Shown in pieces: positions 42,823 through 55,079 of a DNA stretch of 64,000 bases. A program made the position numbers and the translations under genes. The DNA is from Heterodera schachtii. Taxonomy: Eukaryota > Nematoda > Chromadorea > Rhabditida > Heteroderidae. The notes under the pieces were generated by a model that made no database searches, was not told where the DNA came from, and was given only the letters and a program-made list of their open reading frames with translations. The stretch's first letter is position 1; every line of letters begins with the position of its first letter. Location of the stretch: contig SIJG01000035.1 of assembly GCA_023374025.1 (NCBI GenBank), forward strand, positions 310,001 through 374,000, in the 5' to 3' direction.

Positions 42823-44000
42823 GCTTCTTGTGTGCAATCGGCGAGAGCAATTCGATGTTTTCCATAAGGTGGTGCAGTTCGTTGTCGGACAGAAGCGCCG
42901 TCAGGAAAACGAAGAAGGATTGCTGGGTTTTGGTTGAGTTGGGTTTGGTCGTGGTCGGTCAGCTGTCCACAAAGTCAATGGAGATGGACAGAGAAAGCGC
43001 GCATTATTTTGTGGAAATATGGAAATATTATATATTTATTTGGTGAACGAGGGACGCGAATTGGGAAAGGACAGAACATGAGGAAGAATCAATCATTTAT
43101 ACGCTAAAGCGTGACGCCGAAAAAATAAAGAAATAATAAAACAATATCAAATAAAACAATTAATTGGTCACTTTTGGAGCTGGGGTGGCAAAGAAATCAA
43201 CAAATTTAAATCAGATCTTTCAAGAAGCTTGGCGCAAACTCATTAGAATTTAGTAATCTCGTCTCTTTAGATAAAAGTCTATAGAGACGAGAGGTTTGAC
43301 TAAAGAACGAATTGTATCTAGCATTGGTTGAGCAATAAGCTGTTCTTATAGTGAATTCGTTTTTTACTAGGTTTTTGGAAAAAGAAAAGGATTCGTTATT
43401 TTGTAAATATATTTTACCTAAAATTATTTCATGAAAAAGTTTTAAGTCTATTTTGAACCTACGACTCTCAAGCGACTTTTGATCATAAATGTTTAAGAAT
43501 TCAGCATAATTAGGAAGGTCAACAGTAAAATTGTTACCGTCTAAATACTACTCTCAAAAAAGTTTTTTAGACATTCTCCAATTAGGGAATCAAAACAATA
43601 ATGAATGAATATGGGAAAAAGAGGGGATTATATGGGCTGGGTGAACGGGGAAATCGTTAAATGGGGCTTGAACAGCAAAATGGAATGCCAACATTTAAAT
43701 CAAATCCCTTCTTTCCTCACACTAACGAATAATATGAAGAACATAAAATTTGATTCATTTTGGACGAAGTTGTGAATAATTTTCTGTCCGAAATTTTCCA
43801 TTTGATGGTTTTTTGACTAACGCACATCTTGCTGGTTTTTGATTTTGAGCCTCGGAATTACGATTTTCAAATTCAGAAAATTTTTGGTGCATCGGAATGC
43901 CATCACTATTTGTAAGAAGTTCAATTGAGTAACGCCCATTTTGAAATGGTTTTTGAATAACGACCCGGCACCATTCAAATCGAGCAATCAATCGATTGAA
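42823..44000. other. Unassigned stretch with a MITE fragment
   Basis: Positions 42830-43060 are less AT-rich than the surroundings and may be transposon-derived, but no domain is recognisable. Positions 43735-43980 contain the words GATGGTTTTTTGACTAACG and GAATAACGACCCGGCACC of the GGTGCCGGGTCGTTA foldback family. I see no gene. Confidence 0.35.
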
Positions 44001-44338
44001 TTACATACCCGAGTATGCCAAAAAGTTTTTCTATGCCGAAAATGAAAACTCAATTTAGCATGACTAAAAATAGGCGCTTATGTGAACATTATAATGACAT
44101 CTATCGGGTGGCAAATGAATTGAAGATTTTCAATTTCCTAGAATCTAAAAAATTTTTTACAAAAGCATCCAATATTTTCCTATTGTTATAATCTCGTCAT
44201 ACTTTGACGAATATTTGACAAAATTCATTCAATAAATATGCTTTTGTAATGTGTAAAATTAAATATTTTTACCTTTTATATATTTATAAAAAAATTTACT
44301 TTACGAAATTCATAATAATTTTTTTTGAATTTTAAGCG

Positions 44339-45550
44339 ATGCAAAATTTTCTCTGCTTTTTTGTCATTTTCTTTATCATTAATGGCATTGCTGGAATTGA
44401 TGAAGATTTTTTTGATGACTTGTGGAACAACCTAAAGCCTTCGACCTCAAAAAGCTTCAAAAAACAAAAATTTGGAGGAATTAAGGAAGAAACGATTGAT
44501 CACAATGAAATGAAACAACAAAATGCCAATAAAATAAAGGAACATTTGGAGAATACAAAAATCAAAGAGTCAAAAATTGAATTTGAACAATTGAAAAAAG
44601 AATCATTTGAAAATGAGTTTTATGAGAAAGCTGATCAGAATGTTTCGTCTGCTGATCAAAGCAATTCTGCAGAAAATTCGAACGTACGATTTTTTATTAT
44701 TTAAACTTTTAAATATTTATTTAGGAGGTAGAAACAAGAAACGAAATCGAGATTTTAAATAAATTTAATTTGATGAATAAGGAATTCCGAAAAGAAAAAG
44801 TTACAATTTTTCAATTTGAATGCGAAATTGCAAAAAAGTTGGCACAAATCAAACCAAAATTTATAGAATGAAATGGAAATTAGGACAAAAAAGAGATAGA
44901 ACGGAGAAAAGTAAAGAAACAAAAATGGAACTAATCAGAAAATTTGATCAAATGAGAAAAGAAAAAATTTGGGGGTTTAAATACGACGAGAAGAAAAGGA
45001 CTAAAATTGAACAAGAAATTGCTAATGAATTGGGAATTAAGCTTAATAAAATTTACAAATGGAAGAAGGAATTTGGTAAGAAAGTAAATGCATAATTGAA
45101 CATTAATCGAATTTTTAATAATTGTCGCATTTAAGATACAATAAAAAAATTTTCAAATCAGCAAAAGCTTGAAAAAATTGAGCAGTTTGAAAAAGTGAAA
45201 GAAGAATTTATAAAAAAAATTCAATTTGAAAACGACAAATAAAATTAATGAAAAAATTGCGAAAAAAATTGGCGTTGGAATGAGCACAATTTATAGATGG
45301 AGAAAAAACTCCGATTTTTTTCGTAATATTTTAATTAATTCAATTTATTAAGCAATTAAATAGGCTTATTATTTTAAGTAAAGACAAAAATCTACACGGT
45401 GCTATGAAATTGGAATACCTGAAAATAAGTGAGAAAATGGCAAAAAGAAACCCAATGCTAAGTGAAAGGAAAATTGCGGAACGATTGGGCATCTTCAGAC
45501 AGAATTTGAGTGGATGGAAGAAGAAATTCGGCACCAAATCGAACAATTAG
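44339..45550 (+). pseudogene. C12: HTH-family copy, subfamily with MQNF start
   Basis: Exon 1 (44339-44683) is open: MQNFLCFFVIFFIINGIAG, DEDFFDDLWNNLKPS, a shortened spacer, and acidic tail ADQNVSSADQSNSAENSN. Intron 1 is only 41 nt. Exon 2 (44725-45075) loses one G in the GGG of unit A, and later gives unit B ELGIKLNKIYKWKKEFG. Exon 3 (45136-45322) has one extra A, and its unit C reads IGVGMSTIYRWRKNSD. Exon 4 (45379-45550) has a one-base loss near 45400 and unit D RLGIFRQNLSGWKKKFG. Three separate frameshifts, all in short runs, make this a pseudogene unless the assembly is poor here. Confidence 0.82.
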
Positions 45551-46239
45551 ACTTCGATCATTAATAAATTCGAAATTTCTTTGTCTATATTTTTATGTTT
45601 GTACTTTCCAATTCACAATTCTTAGCGATTATTTCGCCATTAATTTTTGTGCCTCTTTCTTTGATTTCAAAATATTTCTTGGTATTTTTAATATTTTTTT
45701 TCATCAGAATATTTAATTCTTTCTTAAATTACAATGTAAATTAAAGTCGTACGGGGCCGGTAATTTTGTTAAATGCAGGACCGGGACTTACCGGGACCAG
45801 AAAAGCCGGCATCGGGACCGGCACTTTGTTTTCAACCGCTAACATCGAACTGAGAGGATCGGAAGTTCTCGGGTCGGTCCCGTTCGTTCTTCGTTCATTT
45901 TTGTTCGTTTTTTATAATATTTGATTGGATATTCTTTTATTTGATTTATAATGGTTTTTTATCCATCCTTATTTCTTCGCTTTAATTTTTCTCCCAAACC
46001 TTGGCTAATTTCATCAAACTTTGGTCGGATTTTGCCGGATTCAATTTTATAAATTAAGAAAAATATAAAAATGTCATAAAATCGTTTTCGTCGATTCTAT
46101 CAGGATATTTTTATAAAAATTTAATATGATTTTGAACCGACGCCATCTGAACAGGGGTGTCATCGAAAAACCTTCGATTTTAGAACTTGGGCCGCAAATC
46201 AGATTTTCAAATTCTTTCCGTTGACCTTGGGCATAAAAT

Positions 46240-46591
46240 TATTCAAATCGACCAATCAGTCGACTGAAGCACACACTCGAGTATGCTAAAAAGTTTTTTA
46301 TGCCGAAAACGAAAACTTGACTTAGCATGACTAAATATGCCCGTATTTGAATATTGCAATGACATCTAACAGGAGGCAAATGTGTTTGAAGACTTTTGAA
46401 TTTCCTAGAATCGAAAATATTTTTTACAAAAGCATCCAATATTTCCCTTTTGTTATAAATTCGTCATACTTTGACGAATATTTGACAAAATTCATTGAAT
46501 AAATTATAAAATTAACTATTTTTATCTTTTATATTTATAAAAAATTTACTTTACGAAATTCATATTAAATCTTTTTTTAGAATTTTAAGCG
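46240..46591 (+). promoter_or_regulatory. Class III family promoter block (C12/C13 type)
   Basis: About 330 bp upstream of C13 match the region upstream of C12 (about 43980-44338). Shared words include CTCGAGTATGC/CCGAGTATGC, AAAAAGTTTTT, AATGACATCTA, AAAGCATCCAATATTT, GTCATACTTTGACGAATATT and TTACTTTACGAAATTCAT. This block has no G run and differs from classes I and II. It may simply record the duplication that produced C12 and C13. Confidence 0.45.
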
Positions 46592-47025
46592 ATGCAAAAT
46601 TTTCATGGCTTTTTTACCATTTTCTTTATCATTAACGGCATTGCTGGAATTGATGAAGATTTTTTTGAAGACTTATGGAAAAACCTAAAGCCTTCGACCT
46701 CAAAAAGCTTCAAAAAACAAAAATTCGGAGGAATTAAGGAAGAAACGGTTGATCACAATGAAATGAAACAACAAAATGCCAATAAAATGATAAAGTTCGA
46801 AAATTGCGATGAAAACGAAGTTGAAGACACAACGCCAAAATTATCGCAAAAAATTAAAAAGGAAAATTCGGAGGAAGAAAGTGTTAATTTGTTGGCAAAA
46901 ATAAAAGTGCCAAAAATAGAAATGGACCAATTGAACGAAGAATCATTTGAAAATGACTTTTATGGGCAAGCTAATCAGAATTTTCATCTACTAACTCTGT
47001 TGATGATGAGCATTACAATAATATC
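46592..47025 (+). pseudogene. C13: exon 1 only, 3' part replaced by a long-TIR element
   Basis: MQNFHGFFTIFFIINGIAG, DEDFFEDLWKNLKPS, then the longer spacer and the tail EESFENDFYGQANQNF. One base is missing in the tail near 46980, and the exon ends at a possible donor (ATATC then GTCAAAT). About 50 bp later the sequence enters the inverted-repeat element at 47079, and no exon 2-4 follows. An open frame running on to 47320 is read-through into that element. Confidence 0.8.
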
Positions 47026-47078
47026 GTCAAATAAAAGGAAAATGTTTAAAGAGCGAAGTAAAAGCTGTGGTTCCCGGC

Positions 47079-48158
47079 GATTTCGTCAGTGGGAATTAAT
47101 TCATAAAAAGCGTACACCCAGCCAAATTTACAAAAAACTCAAAATGTCGATAACGAGTCTCGGTTTGCAAAATCCTCTACAAATATTCTCAAATTGTTGC
47201 CCGGCTGAACACATTTTAATTTGCGCTTTTCTTGTGCCCGCCCCCTTATTCCGTCAGCTGTCTGCGCGAAATCGGCTAATCGTACACACTCGAAAAGATA
47301 AAAGTCGCTTCCATACGTGATCGGCTGAGACGCCTACGATTCGAACTGCAGAAAGAAAACTGACTAAGAGCATCAACATACTCAAAATGCGAAATATAAA
47401 ATTAAAATAGCAAAGACGAGTATTATCAACCATCAGGAGAATTATTTTTCGGGTGCTAAAAATAGCGAAATAGTTACCTAATAGTTTGCAAAAAAACTGT
47501 CAAATAGGTTGCTAAAAACGAAAAATTCCAAATAGTTTTCCAAAAATTGGAACATAATTACTAGAGACCGACTAAAAGGCCCAAAAATCGCGAAAAAGGC
47601 ACGATAGAGGCAATGAAAAATTGAAAAGGCATGAAAAAAGTCATTAAAAAAGTTTTTTATTAAGATTTTGGCGATCATTTTTGGAAATTTTTTTAATTCT
47701 TGGTGGGTTATTTCTGAAAATTTTTCAATTCTAGGGATTACTGATTTTATTGCATTTTTTATGGAATTTTTTCGGAAAAAAAACGACTAAAAATCCTTTC
47801 CCTGCTGGTGATAATACTCGTCTTTGCTATTTTAATTTTATATTTCTGCATTTTGAGTATGTTGATGCCCTTAGTCAGTTTTCTTTCTGCAGTTCGAATC
47901 GTAGGTGTCAGCCGATCACGTATGGAAGCGACGTTTATCTTTTCGAGTGTGTACGATTAGCCGATTTCGCGCAGACAGCTGACGGAATAAGGGGGCGGGC
48001 ACAAGAAAAGCGCAAATTAAAATGTGTTCAGCCGGGCAACAATTTGAGAATATTTGTAGAGGATTTTGCAAACCGAGACTCGTTATCGACATTTTGAGTT
48101 TTTTTGCAAATTTGGCTGGGTGTACGCTTTTTATGAATTAATTCCCACTGACGAAATC
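47079..48158. mobile_element. DNA element with terminal inverted repeats of about 360 bp
   Basis: The left arm (47079-47442) begins GATTTCGTCAGTGGGAATTA and the right arm (47796-48158) ends with its inverse TAATTCCCACTGACGAAATC. The arms match over almost their whole length with few differences. The interior (47443-47795) holds AT-rich sequence and a nested TAGAGACCGAC start at about 47572, the terminus of the hAT MITE family. There is no transposase. A target duplication is not evident. Confidence 0.82.
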
Positions 48159-48159
48159 A

Positions 48160-49215
48160 TTGACACTGAAACACATTTGATTGACATCAATAACAATTCA
48201 TTGACATCAATACAATTTATTGACAAAAAATTATAAAAAAATGTTAAGCTATGAATAACACTTTAATATATATGGGATAAAAAGCTAAAATTAAACTCAA
48301 AAAGTTGCTGCACACGGGTTTATTTTAGACATCTGAACTCAATAAAATAATATAAGCTTTCCATAAGTTATATTATATGTCCTTGAAAGCCGGGAATTTT
48401 TACTCCCATTTAAGCCTAAGAACAATGGCCTCAAAATCTGACGAAATATTTTACCTAATTAATTTTTTTTTTAAATTAGTAATCCATAATCAGAAGCTCA
48501 CCAAATTTTGCAGAGATACGTAATGGAACAGTACAAATGTTTACAAATTTCCTAGAAATTTTTCACCCGAGGAAAATTTGTTTGCGTTCACAAACTTTGC
48601 ATATTTTTTTAATTTTTTTTAAATTTGTACACCTGGGAATATTTTAAGGATATGGGATGAATTAGTTTTATATAGGTTTGTTCTCTTCCTTTCAGTATCC
48701 CGACAAAGTTTGGTGATATAGAAAATTGGAAAATCCATAAAATTTTTAAGGAAACCCTAGGGACGGAAAATTAATTATAATAAGTATTATTCTCAGCTGT
48801 TACCCTGCAAAATCTGGGGTGCTTCTGTTCACTATTCGAAAAATTATGAGGGACAAAAAAATATATTAAGTAGATTTGGATAATTCTACTTATGATCAAT
48901 CCCAATTTTCAATATTGCATTATATTTAATATAATAAATAATTTATAATAAATAAATAACAGATTTTGGATAATTCTACTTGTGATCATTATTTAAAATC
49001 AATTTTTTCTTTGTTTATAAGGCTGGGTTTTAAAATTTTCATTTACATAATTACCTTAGTTATTTCACAATATCTTTTTTAAAATTAATTTATTTTATAA
49101 ATTATCTCTATTTAATTAGATTGAGACTAATTAATTTCGAATAAAATTTTTTTAAATTATCTTTTTAAAATGATTAATGGGTTTTTTAATTCATTTTATC
49201 ATTTTTGAAGAAAAA
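48160..49215. other. AT-rich spacer, no gene
   Basis: Positions 48160-48230 contain four ATTGACA(T)CAAT-type words. The remainder to 49215 is AT-rich, with no coding signal or repeat I can identify. Confidence 0.4.
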
Positions 49216-49221
49216 TAATAA

Positions 49222-50192
49222 TGTTCTATTCTTTTTTTATAATATCCTTTCTTATTATTGTTCCTCCGTTTTCAAATGCAAATCCATCGGTGAGTTAATT
49301 CATTAGGGAAATTAATTTTATAATTCATTTGAATTAATCAGATTGAGGACAATATACTAGTTGCAGTTATGAAAGGTCACCAAGAAACGCAATTGAGTGA
49401 ATATTCAATGCAAAAATATGAGGCGAACCTTGGCATTTTGTATTATATGAAAAACAATTGGCACTGTGACAAAATTGCGAAGGAATTTGGAGAATACGAA
49501 CGAACTGAATGCCAAAAATATCGAAATTATTTGGACATTTTGAACGAATATTTGTATAGTGAATACAACGGAATTCCAACAATGAAGCCAAAATTTATAC
49601 TTAAAAACAAAAATGAAATTAATGGGCCAATAATTTATGCGATAAATTGTCTTGTGAAAAGTTGGCAATTTTATTTTATAAATGAGATGAGACAAAAATA
49701 TGAATATAAATTAAATAAATTTAATTATCATTACGATAATTTTGAACTAAAATTGCTGAATGAGAAGAGGTTGAAATATGAAATCAAATTAAAAAATGAA
49801 CTAAACTTGCCAATTAATGAAATGATTTTGCAATTAGCAATTGAAACAGCGAATGAATGCCAAACAAATGAAATTGTCGAACTAATAATCCAACCAAAAT
49901 TCGAAGAAAATTTGGAGGAAATGTTCAAAAAAGCGGAAGAAAATGCAATAAAACCATGGAGAGCCAATAGGATAAATGATGACAAACATTTTTTAATTTT
50001 TGATTCAAAATTCAATGATCAATGGACATGGGTGAGACTTAACATTCAATTAAAATTCAAAAATTCAAAATTTAGACTGATAATGCTCTATTTACGGTAT
50101 TTGTCAAAGGATTCCCGACAAAACCAGAGAAATTTTTAAAAATGGCTAAAGAATATTCAAATTATTTAAGTCAAAAAAGAGAAAGAGAATAT
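49222..50192 (+). CDS. Secreted protein with a KYEA...NWHCDKI module
   Basis: Exon 1 (49222-49290) encodes a signal peptide (MFYSFFIISFLIIVPPFSNA, then NPS) and ends at a GTGAGT donor. Exon 2 (49342 to about 50030) continues in phase 0 with IEDNILVAVMKGHQ and contains the module KYEANLGILYYMKNNWHCDK, then IAKEFGEYERTECQKYRNYL. A Lys/Glu/Asn-rich helical region follows, ending DQWTW. A 44-nt intron (50031-50074) joins TDNALFTVFVKGFPTKPEKF to TGA at 50190-50192. The predicted protein is about 290 residues and unrelated to the HTH family, apart from short introns and a secretion signal. I do not recognise the family. The reading frame is intact. Confidence 0.65.
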
Positions 50193-50979
50193 TGATCCGT
50201 ATGATCAACATATGATCTCTTATGGATTATACGAAACTGAGAAAATGAAAGAGCATTTGACGCAAAATATGAGGCCCATCTTGGCGTTGTGTATTTGATG
50301 CGAGAAAATTGGCATTGTGATAAAATTGGGAAGGAATTTGATGAAAAGGAACGGGAAATATGCCAAACGAATCGCAAACATTTGCACATTTTGTATGAAT
50401 ATTTATTTCGACTATATGTTGAAGATTTGATTTTAAATTAATAATTTTAAATAATTATGATATATTTAAGGTAAAAGCAATGAAATGGCCCATAAATTAT
50501 CAGCAGTTAAGCCAATTTTTATGAATAGTCACAGAAATAATCAAACGAAATTAATTTCCGTCGTCCAAACACTGAAAAATATTTCGGAATTTCTTTGGGC
50601 AAAGGATAAAAACACATTGGGGCATAACAAATGGAAGAAATTAGACGATTGGAAGAAGGTTTTGGTAAATGAGATCGAATTGAGTTATGAAATTAAAGAG
50701 GAGGCAAATTGGCTTAATAAATATGAACAAAATATTTTGGAAGAAATTAATGGACCAGAAAATGTGCAAAAAAAGGAAAAGAAAATTTTAAATTTATCAA
50801 ACGAATTTGAAGACAATCTTCGGCAAGAATTTGAGAAAAAAATGCAAAAAATGTGTGAAAATACCAAAGAAAATTCAAAGGAAGAAATGACAAATGCAGC
50901 AAATTATGAAGAACATCTGAGATATGAATATGAATATAATGACAAATTTGGCACTTTCAAGTCGTCGCCATTTCGATAA
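50193..50979 (+). pseudogene. Partial second copy of the NWHCDKI secreted family
   Basis: Directly downstream, 50260-50440 encodes KYEAHLGVVYLMRENWHCDK, then IGKEFDEKEREICQ, clearly paralogous to the module in the preceding gene but in a frame not linked to a start. After an acceptor near 50470 (ATTTAAG), an open segment to 50979 encodes a helical, Glu/Lys-rich region (NWLNKYEQNILEEINGP, EFEKKMQKMCENTKENSKEE). There is no signal peptide. It is either a tandem-duplicated, decayed gene or the 3' part of a longer transcript. Confidence 0.5.
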
Positions 50980-51825
50980 CTTTTTTTGGTGTCACAAAAC
51001 CCGGGCTTTTGGCAGATCATTTCCTATTTCCTGTTTATTTTTGGCATTTCTATAGTATTGGGGTTTAAACTAAAAAACATCTTATAAAATTCAAAGATTA
51101 TTTTTTCAATTTAGATTAATTCTCTATGCTAGATTCTATATAATGCCCATTTTTCATTGAGCATGTTTCTGTCTTCTTCTCCCATTTTCGGATATTTTTT
51201 TTTTGATTTATTTTGCAATTTTTCTTTTCACTTTTTACTGGTATCCTTCTGTCACCACTTTGCTTTTCATTTTCACATTTATAAATTTCATTTAGTATAT
51301 TTAAATAGGTTAAAAATTAAAAAATTTAATTTTTCATTTCATTTTTCTGGGCAGAACATTCACAAACTTCGTCTGTCGCAAGTCGACCGCCTTTTGTTGA
51401 CCAAAAACATAAATTTTATGTTAATTAGATTTAACTCATTTTAAGAATATCATATTAAATCCCATCGGCCAATACAAAAGAATATGCCAAGGAAAGCAAT
51501 TGGAAATGCAGCCAACATTGACGTGAATATGATTACAAATTTTACACTTTCAATTCATGGCCATTTTCATAATTTTTTTGGAGTCACAAAATTTGGTCTT
51601 TTGGCAGATCATTTTCCAAATTTCCTGTTTATTTTTGGCATTTCTAAAGCAAATGTGTTAAGCTGACAAACATTTTTAAAAAATATGAAGATAATTTTTT
51701 TTGGTTTGTTGCTTAATTTAATTTAGAATTCATTTCCCATCTTCATTGAAATGCCCAATTTTTTGAGCATTTTCCTGTCTTCTTCAGACAATTCGAATAT
51801 TTTTTTTAGGTTTATTTTGTAATAG
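50980..51825. repeat. Direct duplication, copies about 560 bp apart
   Basis: Positions 50980-51200 and 51565-51800 share TTTTGGCAGATCATTT, CCTGTTTATTTTTGGCATTTCTA-type words, and a block near 51170 and 51778 (CTGTCTTCTTCTCCCATTTTC and CTGTCTTCTTCAGACAATTC). On the minus strand both could encode a short segment with EEDR and ML (ELSEEDRKMLKKLGISMKM), but no gene structure is visible. Confidence 0.55.
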
Positions 51826-52382
51826 AAACGAAATGGAAATTTTGAATAAATTTATTTTGATGAAAAGGAATTGCGAAAAGAAAATGTTTATAAAAATTTG
51901 TCGGGTGTTAAATCTGAAGAAGAAATTACAAAAAAATTGGGCACAAATCGAACCAAAATTTATAAATTGAAGCAAAAACTAGGACAAAAAGAGAGAGAAT
52001 GGAGGAAAGTGAAGAAACAAAAATGGAACTGATCAGAAAATTTGATAAAATGAGAAAATAAAAAATTAATGGATTTAAAAATGACAAGAAAAAAAGAAAT
52101 GAAATTGAACAAGAAATTGCTAATGATTTTGAATTAATCTGAAGAAAATTTACTAATGGAAGAAGGAATTTGGTAAGAAAATAATGACATAAATGAATTT
52201 TAATCATTTTCTTATTTTAAGGTTTATCAAAGGGATTTTCAAATCAGCAACTACTTGAAAAAATTGAGCAATTAGAAAAAGTGAAAGAAGAATTTTCAAA
52301 AAAAAATTCAATTTGAACACGTAAAAGAAAACAGAAATAAAAATTGCAACAAAATTGGGGGTCTTGTGGAAACAATTTTGCA
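51823..52382 (+). pseudogene. C14: degraded HTH-family exons 2 and 3
   Basis: An exon 2 relic (about 51823-52172) begins AAACGAAATGGAAATTTTGA and retains unit A sequence (KLGTNRTKIYKLKQKLG), with several indels, a TAA in the linker before unit B and a frameshift inside unit B. Exon 3 (from 52222) is cut near 52382, where the foldback element begins. There is no exon 1 or exon 4. Confidence 0.78.
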
Positions 52383-52389
52383 GAGCCAT

Positions 52390-53665
52390 TTTTTGCGTGA
52401 CTGGACAATCGGACAGTGGACATTCCGACAATCAGACAGTGAGGACAATCCGACAGTGAGGACAATCCGACAGTGAGGACAATCCGACAGATGTGGACAA
52501 TCGGACAGTAGACATTGCGACAGTGGACAATCCGACAGTGAGGACAATCCGACAGAAGTGGACAATCGGACAGTAGACAATCCGATAGTAAAATGCACAA
52601 AAGATAAGAAATTGTCGTCGCCGAAGGGGACCGATTGTGCCGTAATCCACAGCACGGCATGCATGTGCTAGGAATGGCAAGAAAAAGCGCTTATATTCAA
52701 CAAATATGCAGCCGTCGTTTACAAAATTCCAAACCCAAACAATTGCACGAAATAATGTTTTAGACTGCATTAGCACTTTTTTATTTTCCTTTTTCTTGAT
52801 ATGGCACAATCGGTCCCCTTCGGCGACGGCATTTTCTTCGTGACTGGACAATCAGACTGTGGACAATTCGACAGTGGACAATCCGACAGTTGGACGATCC
52901 GACAGTGAGGACAATTCGACAGAAGTGGACAATCCGACAGTAAATTTTAATTTTAAAAATATTTTCTAGTCATCAGAATGGATTATTTCTTAAAAATATC
53001 TCAATACAAATCAATTTAGCTTAAACTTGTTAACAAATTAAAAAGTTAGTTTGGTATGCTAGTAACAAAAGTACAATAAAATAAATAAATATGCAAAACT
53101 AAATTTAGAGTGACCGATAAAACCAAAGTGATGAGAAATGAGTGTGCTTTTTGCTGCTAAAATGTTTGCCAAAAGTCTTGACCATTCCGTTTACCTATTC
53201 AAATCATTCATTCATTTTCGTCCAAATGGATTCGTCATCTTCAGAAGAAGGAGAAATTCATGAACCCATTCCACAAATTCAAGCAGTCCAACCCAATCCA
53301 CAAATCCCACCACCCCCTGCTATCTGCTACCAAATAAAATTTTTTTGGCAGTTTTAGTAACTTTAAATTGCATCGGTACTTATGGCATAACTTAGTTTAC
53401 TTTTAATTGGACACCTCAAAATGCATATGGCTAGTAAAATGCAGTAATCCATTCTGATGACTAGAAAATATTTTTAAAAATAAAAATTTGCTGTCAGGAT
53501 GTCTACTTCTGTCGAATTGTCCTCACTGTCGGATTGTCCAACTGTCGGATTGTCCACTGTCGAATTGTCCACTGTCGGATTGTCCGGGAGCCCATTTTCT
53601 TATCCTTTTGTGCATTTTACTGTCGGATTGTCCACCGTCCGATTGTCGGGAGTCATTTTTTTGTC
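52390..53665. mobile_element. Nested foldback elements with GACAATCCGACAGTG arrays
   Basis: Left arrays at 52401-52575 and 52849-52945 contain units of about 15-18 bp (GACAATCCGACAGTGAG). The inverted right arrays at 53500-53560 and 53605-53660 contain CACTGTCGGATTGTC. The arrangement indicates an inner element (about 52835-53560) inserted in an outer one (about 52390-53660). Inside, a longer inverted pair, TTCTAGTCATCAGAATGGAT near 52966 and ATCCATTCTGATGACTAGAA near 53447, forms a further hairpin. A short frame at 53227 encodes MDSSSSEEGEIHEPIPQIQA and may be a transposase remnant. A solo end of the family lies at 61075-61160. Confidence 0.78.
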
Positions 53666-53807
53666 ATCGTAAAAAATTTATCTTTTTCCATCTGAAAAGT
53701 GTTTTATCCCCAATTCCCAAGTTTTTATTTACAAGCATTTATATTTTTTAGGTTTCGTGTATTATGTGCCCTAAAATATTCTTCTAAAGAATTATTTATA
53801 TTCAAGC

Positions 53808-54080
53808 GACAAAATTGGGGATTATGTTGGAACTAATTTATGGAAGGAAGAGGAATTGCTTTAACCACTAAAAAATTTATTATAAAATTTGATTTTCTTT
53901 TAAGAAAGAACTAAAATTTATACGGATGATCAAAAACTTGGAATATGTGAAAAGAAATGATGAAATGAAAGTAACAAATCCAACGATAAGTGATGAGAGC
54001 AAAATTGCTGAAAATTGCTTATCGGAAGACCGAACCTAAGAAAATAGAAGAAGAAATTCGACACAAAATTGAACCGTTAG
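53808..54080 (+). pseudogene. C15: unit C/D remnant of C16 type
   Basis: The end of an exon 3 (GCGACAAAATTGGGGATTATG, from 53812) matches C16 and C19, and is followed by exon 4 (53905-54080). Unit D is broken by indels near 54003-54025 and ends with GAACCGTTAG, as in C16. The 3' flank (54100-54240) also matches that of C16 (56430-56600), so C15 is the remnant of a tandem unit whose 5' part was replaced by the foldback elements. Confidence 0.75.
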
Positions 54081-54459
54081 TCATCAACGATCATAAAAAT
54101 TTGCATTTTTAGACTATTTTTTTCTGAATGATTTTTTAAAAACATTTTTAGCCAGTAAATCTCAATAGTGATTTTCGCCAGAAAAATAAACGGATTTAAT
54201 TGTTTTTTGCAATTATTTTTGCCATTTTTGTATTCATTGAAAGTTGACGAAAAATCATTTTTATTGCAGATAAATTTTTTAAGTAAAATTAACGGGGAGG
54301 GATTAGTGAATAATCTGGGATTTGTCGCGAGAAAATTTTCCAATGAAAGAAGGAATTTGGTAGAAAAACAAAGGCATATTCGAATGGCATTATAAATCAA
54401 CAACCAATATTTAATCAGAAAGTTTTGTCTGATAGTAGTCAGAGCAATACTAACTGGAT

Positions 54460-54930
54460 TATTTTCTTTTAATTTTAATTATTTAATTTTTTAATTCCAT
54501 TAAATTGTTTTTAACATTTACTAATGGAAAGGAAAATTTGAATTTTATTTTTTGAAGCTTCTAAATTGCATTTTTTGTGATTTTTAATGACTTGTTTATA
54601 CTTTTTGGGATTTTCATGTTTTTTTAGCCCTTTTATGACTTTTTAGTTGACTTTTTTTGGAGATATTTCGTGACTTAAATTCCCAGCCATAATGATTAAA
54701 CAAATAATGTAACAAAAACGAAGAAATATAAAAAAAGACTCAAATGACTTATAAGTTACATTTTCTTAGTTATTTTGAGAAATTACTTTTTTGTAAGATT
54801 TAATTCGAAGCTCAATAATTCTTTACTAACCGGGTTATTTTCTTTTAATTTTAATTATTTAATTTTTTATAATTCCATTAAATTGTTTTTAACATTTACT
54901 AATGGAAAGGAAAATTTGAATTTTATTTTT
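54460..54930. repeat. Direct repeat of about 90 bp, copies 370 bp apart
   Basis: Both 54460-54548 and 54830-54925 contain TTTTCTTTTAATTTTAATTA and AACATTTACTAATGGAAAGG. They lie in the upstream region of C16. No gene is present in 54080-54940. Confidence 0.7.
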
Positions 54931-54939
54931 TTCATCAAT

Positions 54940-55079
54940 TATTCACCATTAAAAATACGATAGACTGCAATTGATTTGTATATATCTTAATGAAAAAAGA
55001 TTTTTCTTTAGTTTTCCATTTATAATATAATAAATAAGCTGAAAAAACAAAATTCGTTTGAATTTTTTGACTCAAAAAA
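54940..55079 (+). promoter_or_regulatory. Class II family promoter block upstream of C16
   Basis: Shared with C17 (57565-57705) and partly with C18, C19 and C2. The ordered words are ATTAAAAATACGATAGA, TTGCA...TTGATT, TCTTAATGAAAAAAGATTTT, CCATTTATAATATAATAAAT, AAGCTGAAAAAACA and GACTCAAAAAAATG at the start codon. There is no G run. The TATAATATAATAAAT stretch lies about 50 bp before the ATG and could serve as a core promoter, but this is not shown. Confidence 0.5.

Noticed and set aside
46592..47320. A single long secreted protein extending C13 to 47320
   Set aside because: Beyond 47025 the frame runs out of family sequence and into the inverted-repeat element.
52390..53665. CRISPR-like regularly spaced repeats
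   Set aside because: Units are contiguous or irregular with no unique spacers, they invert at the other end, and the window is eukaryotic.
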